Below the pieces are notes generated by a model. It made no database searches. It was given only the letters and a program-made list of their open reading frames with translations, and was not told the origin of the DNA. Position numbers and translations under genes: made by a program. A stretch of 6,461 nucleotides of DNA from an uncultured Caryophanales bacterium (GTDB taxonomy: Bacteria; Bacillota_I; Bacilli_A; RF39; UBA660): the NCBI GenBank assembly GCA_937897245.1, contig CALCBO010000086.1, positions 1 through 6,461 of the forward strand, read 5' to 3'. Below are positions 5,239 through 6,461 of this stretch, piece after piece (position 1 is the stretch's first letter; every line of letters begins with the position of its first letter).

Positions 5239-6461
5239 ATGGAAGAAAAGGAAAAAGAAAGTATTGAAGAAGCAGAAATAATTGAAAGTAACCAAACACA
5301 AAAGAAAAAAATTAAAGAAGAAAAAATTGAAGATGTAGAAATAATTGAAAATAAAAAAAATCAAAAGAAAAAAAATAATTCATTTCCTATTATAGTTGCA
5401 TTATTTGTAGTTATAATTGGAGTAGCTTTTGTAATTGCTTTGAATAATGTTGGATTGTTGAACTTTAATAAGTTTACTCGTACAATAACTGGTAAAAAAG
5501 CTGAATTAAACTATACGGAGACTAATCATAAGGTAAAAGAAGGAATCTACATGACTGATGTTTCCGAAATAGTAGAAGATGTTATGCCATCAATTGTTTC
5601 TATCACTAGTAAAACACTAGTGAAATCAGGAATGTTTGGACCATTTAGTAGTGGCGAACAGTATGCTAAAGGTGCAGGCTCAGGGATAATTGTTAGTAAA
5701 AATGATGATGAATTATTAATTCTTACTAATAATCATGTTATTGAAAACGCAGAAGAATTATCTGTTCAATTTGTTAATGAAAAAAGTGTTGATGCTAAAG
5801 TAAAAGGAACTTCAGAGAGAAAAGACGTTGCGATTATTGCCGTTAAATTATCTGATTTAGATGATGAAACAACTAATGCTATTAAAATAGCTACTCTAGG
5901 AGATAGTAATAAGTTAAAAGTTGGAAATGGAATTATTGCTATTGGTAATGCTTTAGGATATGGACAATCAGTCACAACAGGTGTTGTTAGTGCTTTAGAA
6001 AGAGATATTACTATGGATAAATTCTCAAGCAAAATGATTCAAATTGATGCTGCGATAAATGGAGGAAATAGTGGAGGAGCTCTTGTTAATGGTATTGGAG
6101 AAGTTATTGGTATAAACTCTATTAAATATTCATCAAACGCAATGGATTCCTCATCAGCTAGTATTGAAGGTATGGGATTTGCTATTCCTATTACAGATGT
6201 TAAGGATTTAATTACAGCTCTAATGAATGGTGAAGAAGATACCTCAGGTGGTGTAATTGGAATTGAAGGTTATATAATTGATGAAAGTAAAGCGAAAACT
6301 TATAATATGCCAACAGGATTCTATATTGCAAAAATTGCTGAAGGCAGTGGAGCAGAAAAAGCAAAACTAGAAATAGGTAATATTATTACTGAAATAGATG
6401 GTAAAAAAGTAGAATTAGAAAAATTAAACAATGATGCGTTTCAAGGTGTAACTCATATAAA
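5239..6461 (+). CDS. htrA: Membrane-anchored HtrA/DegP-type serine protease with PDZ domain, 3' partial
   Basis: Residues 1-48 are a Lys/Glu-rich cytoplasmic head. Residues 49-68 (FPIIVALFVVIIGVAFVIAL) are a single membrane anchor after a KKKNN positive patch, so the rest should lie outside the membrane. A linker leads to a trypsin-like domain from about 108. The catalytic triad is complete: His166 in TNNHVI, Asp196 in KDVAII and Ser278 in GGNSGGAL. GAGSGIIV (147-154) and GMGFAIP (311-317) are typical HtrA strands. A PDZ domain begins near 338 (GVIGIEG) with TGFYIAKIAEGSGAEKAKL (359-377) and is cut by the window end after residue 407. This layout matches Bacillus HtrA/YkdA/YyxA, which degrade misfolded envelope proteins under stress. 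Gram-positive homologues are also called degP; the symbol reflects family, not orthology to one paralogue. Confidence 0.93.
   Translation, partial: MEEKEKESIEEAEIIESNQTQKKKIKEEKIEDVEIIENKKNQKKKNNSFPIIVALFVVIIGVAFVIALNNVGLLNFNKFTRTITGKKAELNYTETNHKVKEGIYMTDVSEIVEDVMPSIVSITSKTLVKSGMFGPFSSGEQYAKGAGSGIIVSKNDDELLILTNNHVIENAEELSVQFVNEKSVDAKVKGTSERKDVAIIAVKLSDLDDETTNAIKIATLGDSNKLKVGNGIIAIGNALGYGQSVTTGVVSALERDITMDKFSSKMIQIDAAINGGNSGGALVNGIGEVIGINSIKYSSNAMDSSSASIEGMGFAIPITDVKDLITALMNGEEDTSGGVIGIEGYIIDESKAKTYNMPTGFYIAKIAEGSGAEKAKLEIGNIITEIDGKKVELEKLNNDAFQGVTHI
5263..5373 (+). repeat. Tandem 21-codon duplication in the HtrA cytoplasmic head
   Basis: Residues 9-24 (nt 5263-5310) and 30-45 (nt 5326-5373) are imperfect copies offset by 63 nt. 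Shared positions are I-E-[ED]-[AV]-E-I-I-E, then four variable residues, then Q-K-K-K. The DNA is also similar (ATTGAAGA..., GAAATAATTGAA, CAAAAGAAAAAA), so it looks like a fairly recent in-frame duplication. It lengthens the charged cytoplasmic tail and keeps the alternation of acidic and basic blocks. Confidence 0.75.

Noticed and set aside
4664..5299. Antisense open frames at 4664-4936 and 5009-5299 (- strand)
   Set aside because: They overlap the clear TsaC motifs and the htrA start; the second crosses an intergenic region containing the htrA promoter.
5766..6032. Antisense open frame (- strand)
   Set aside because: It lies inside the HtrA protease domain that carries catalytic Asp196; no homology is recognisable.
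1..6461. tRNA/rRNA genes, CRISPR array, insertion sequence, attachment site, reverse transcriptase
   Set aside because: I looked and saw no cloverleaf, regularly spaced repeats, transposase motifs or RT motifs in any frame.

Overview
This 6.5-kb window is very A/T-rich, with short intergenic gaps, strong AGGAGG/GAGGTGAT ribosome binding sites and codons that mostly end in A or T. That points to a low-GC Gram-positive (Bacillota) genome. The first protein matches a family I recognise from uncultured gut Bacilli and Mollicutes relatives, but I cannot name a species. TGA appears to be a true stop: the first gene ends in tandem TGA TGA right after a typical C-terminus, so the Mycoplasma code is unlikely.

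Layout. (1) Positions 2-1951, + strand: the 3' part of a large extracellular protein. It has four degenerate Cys-hairpin modules and a DUF6273/C-type-lectin-like C-terminus. (2) Positions 1974-2010: a hairpin terminator between convergent genes. (3) Positions 2001-4497, - strand: a two-gene operon of M16 peptidase subunits. The upstream gene is YmfF-like and lacks the zinc motif; the downstream gene is YmfH-like and has HxxEH. (4) Positions 4498-4547: a 50-bp divergent promoter region built round a 22-bp palindrome. (5) Positions 4548-5147, + strand: a single-domain TsaC/YrdC threonylcarbamoyl-AMP synthase for tRNA t6A. (6) Positions 5239-6461, + strand: a membrane-anchored HtrA/DegP-type serine protease cut by the window edge within its PDZ domain. 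It has a charged cytoplasmic head containing a tandem duplication.

The two M16 genes, tsaC and htrA are ordinary housekeeping or envelope quality-control genes. The most unusual signal is at the 3' end of the surface-protein gene. A 63-bp stretch (1811-1873) is 57% G+C and only 11% A, and is packed with NNC codons inside an otherwise A/T-rich gene. It lies exactly where lectin-fold proteins diversified by retroelements carry their variable repeat, just before a conserved GVRPA end. I read it as a candidate variable repeat of a diversity-generating retroelement (DGR) acting in trans. No reverse transcriptase or template repeat is in the window, so this remains a hypothesis.
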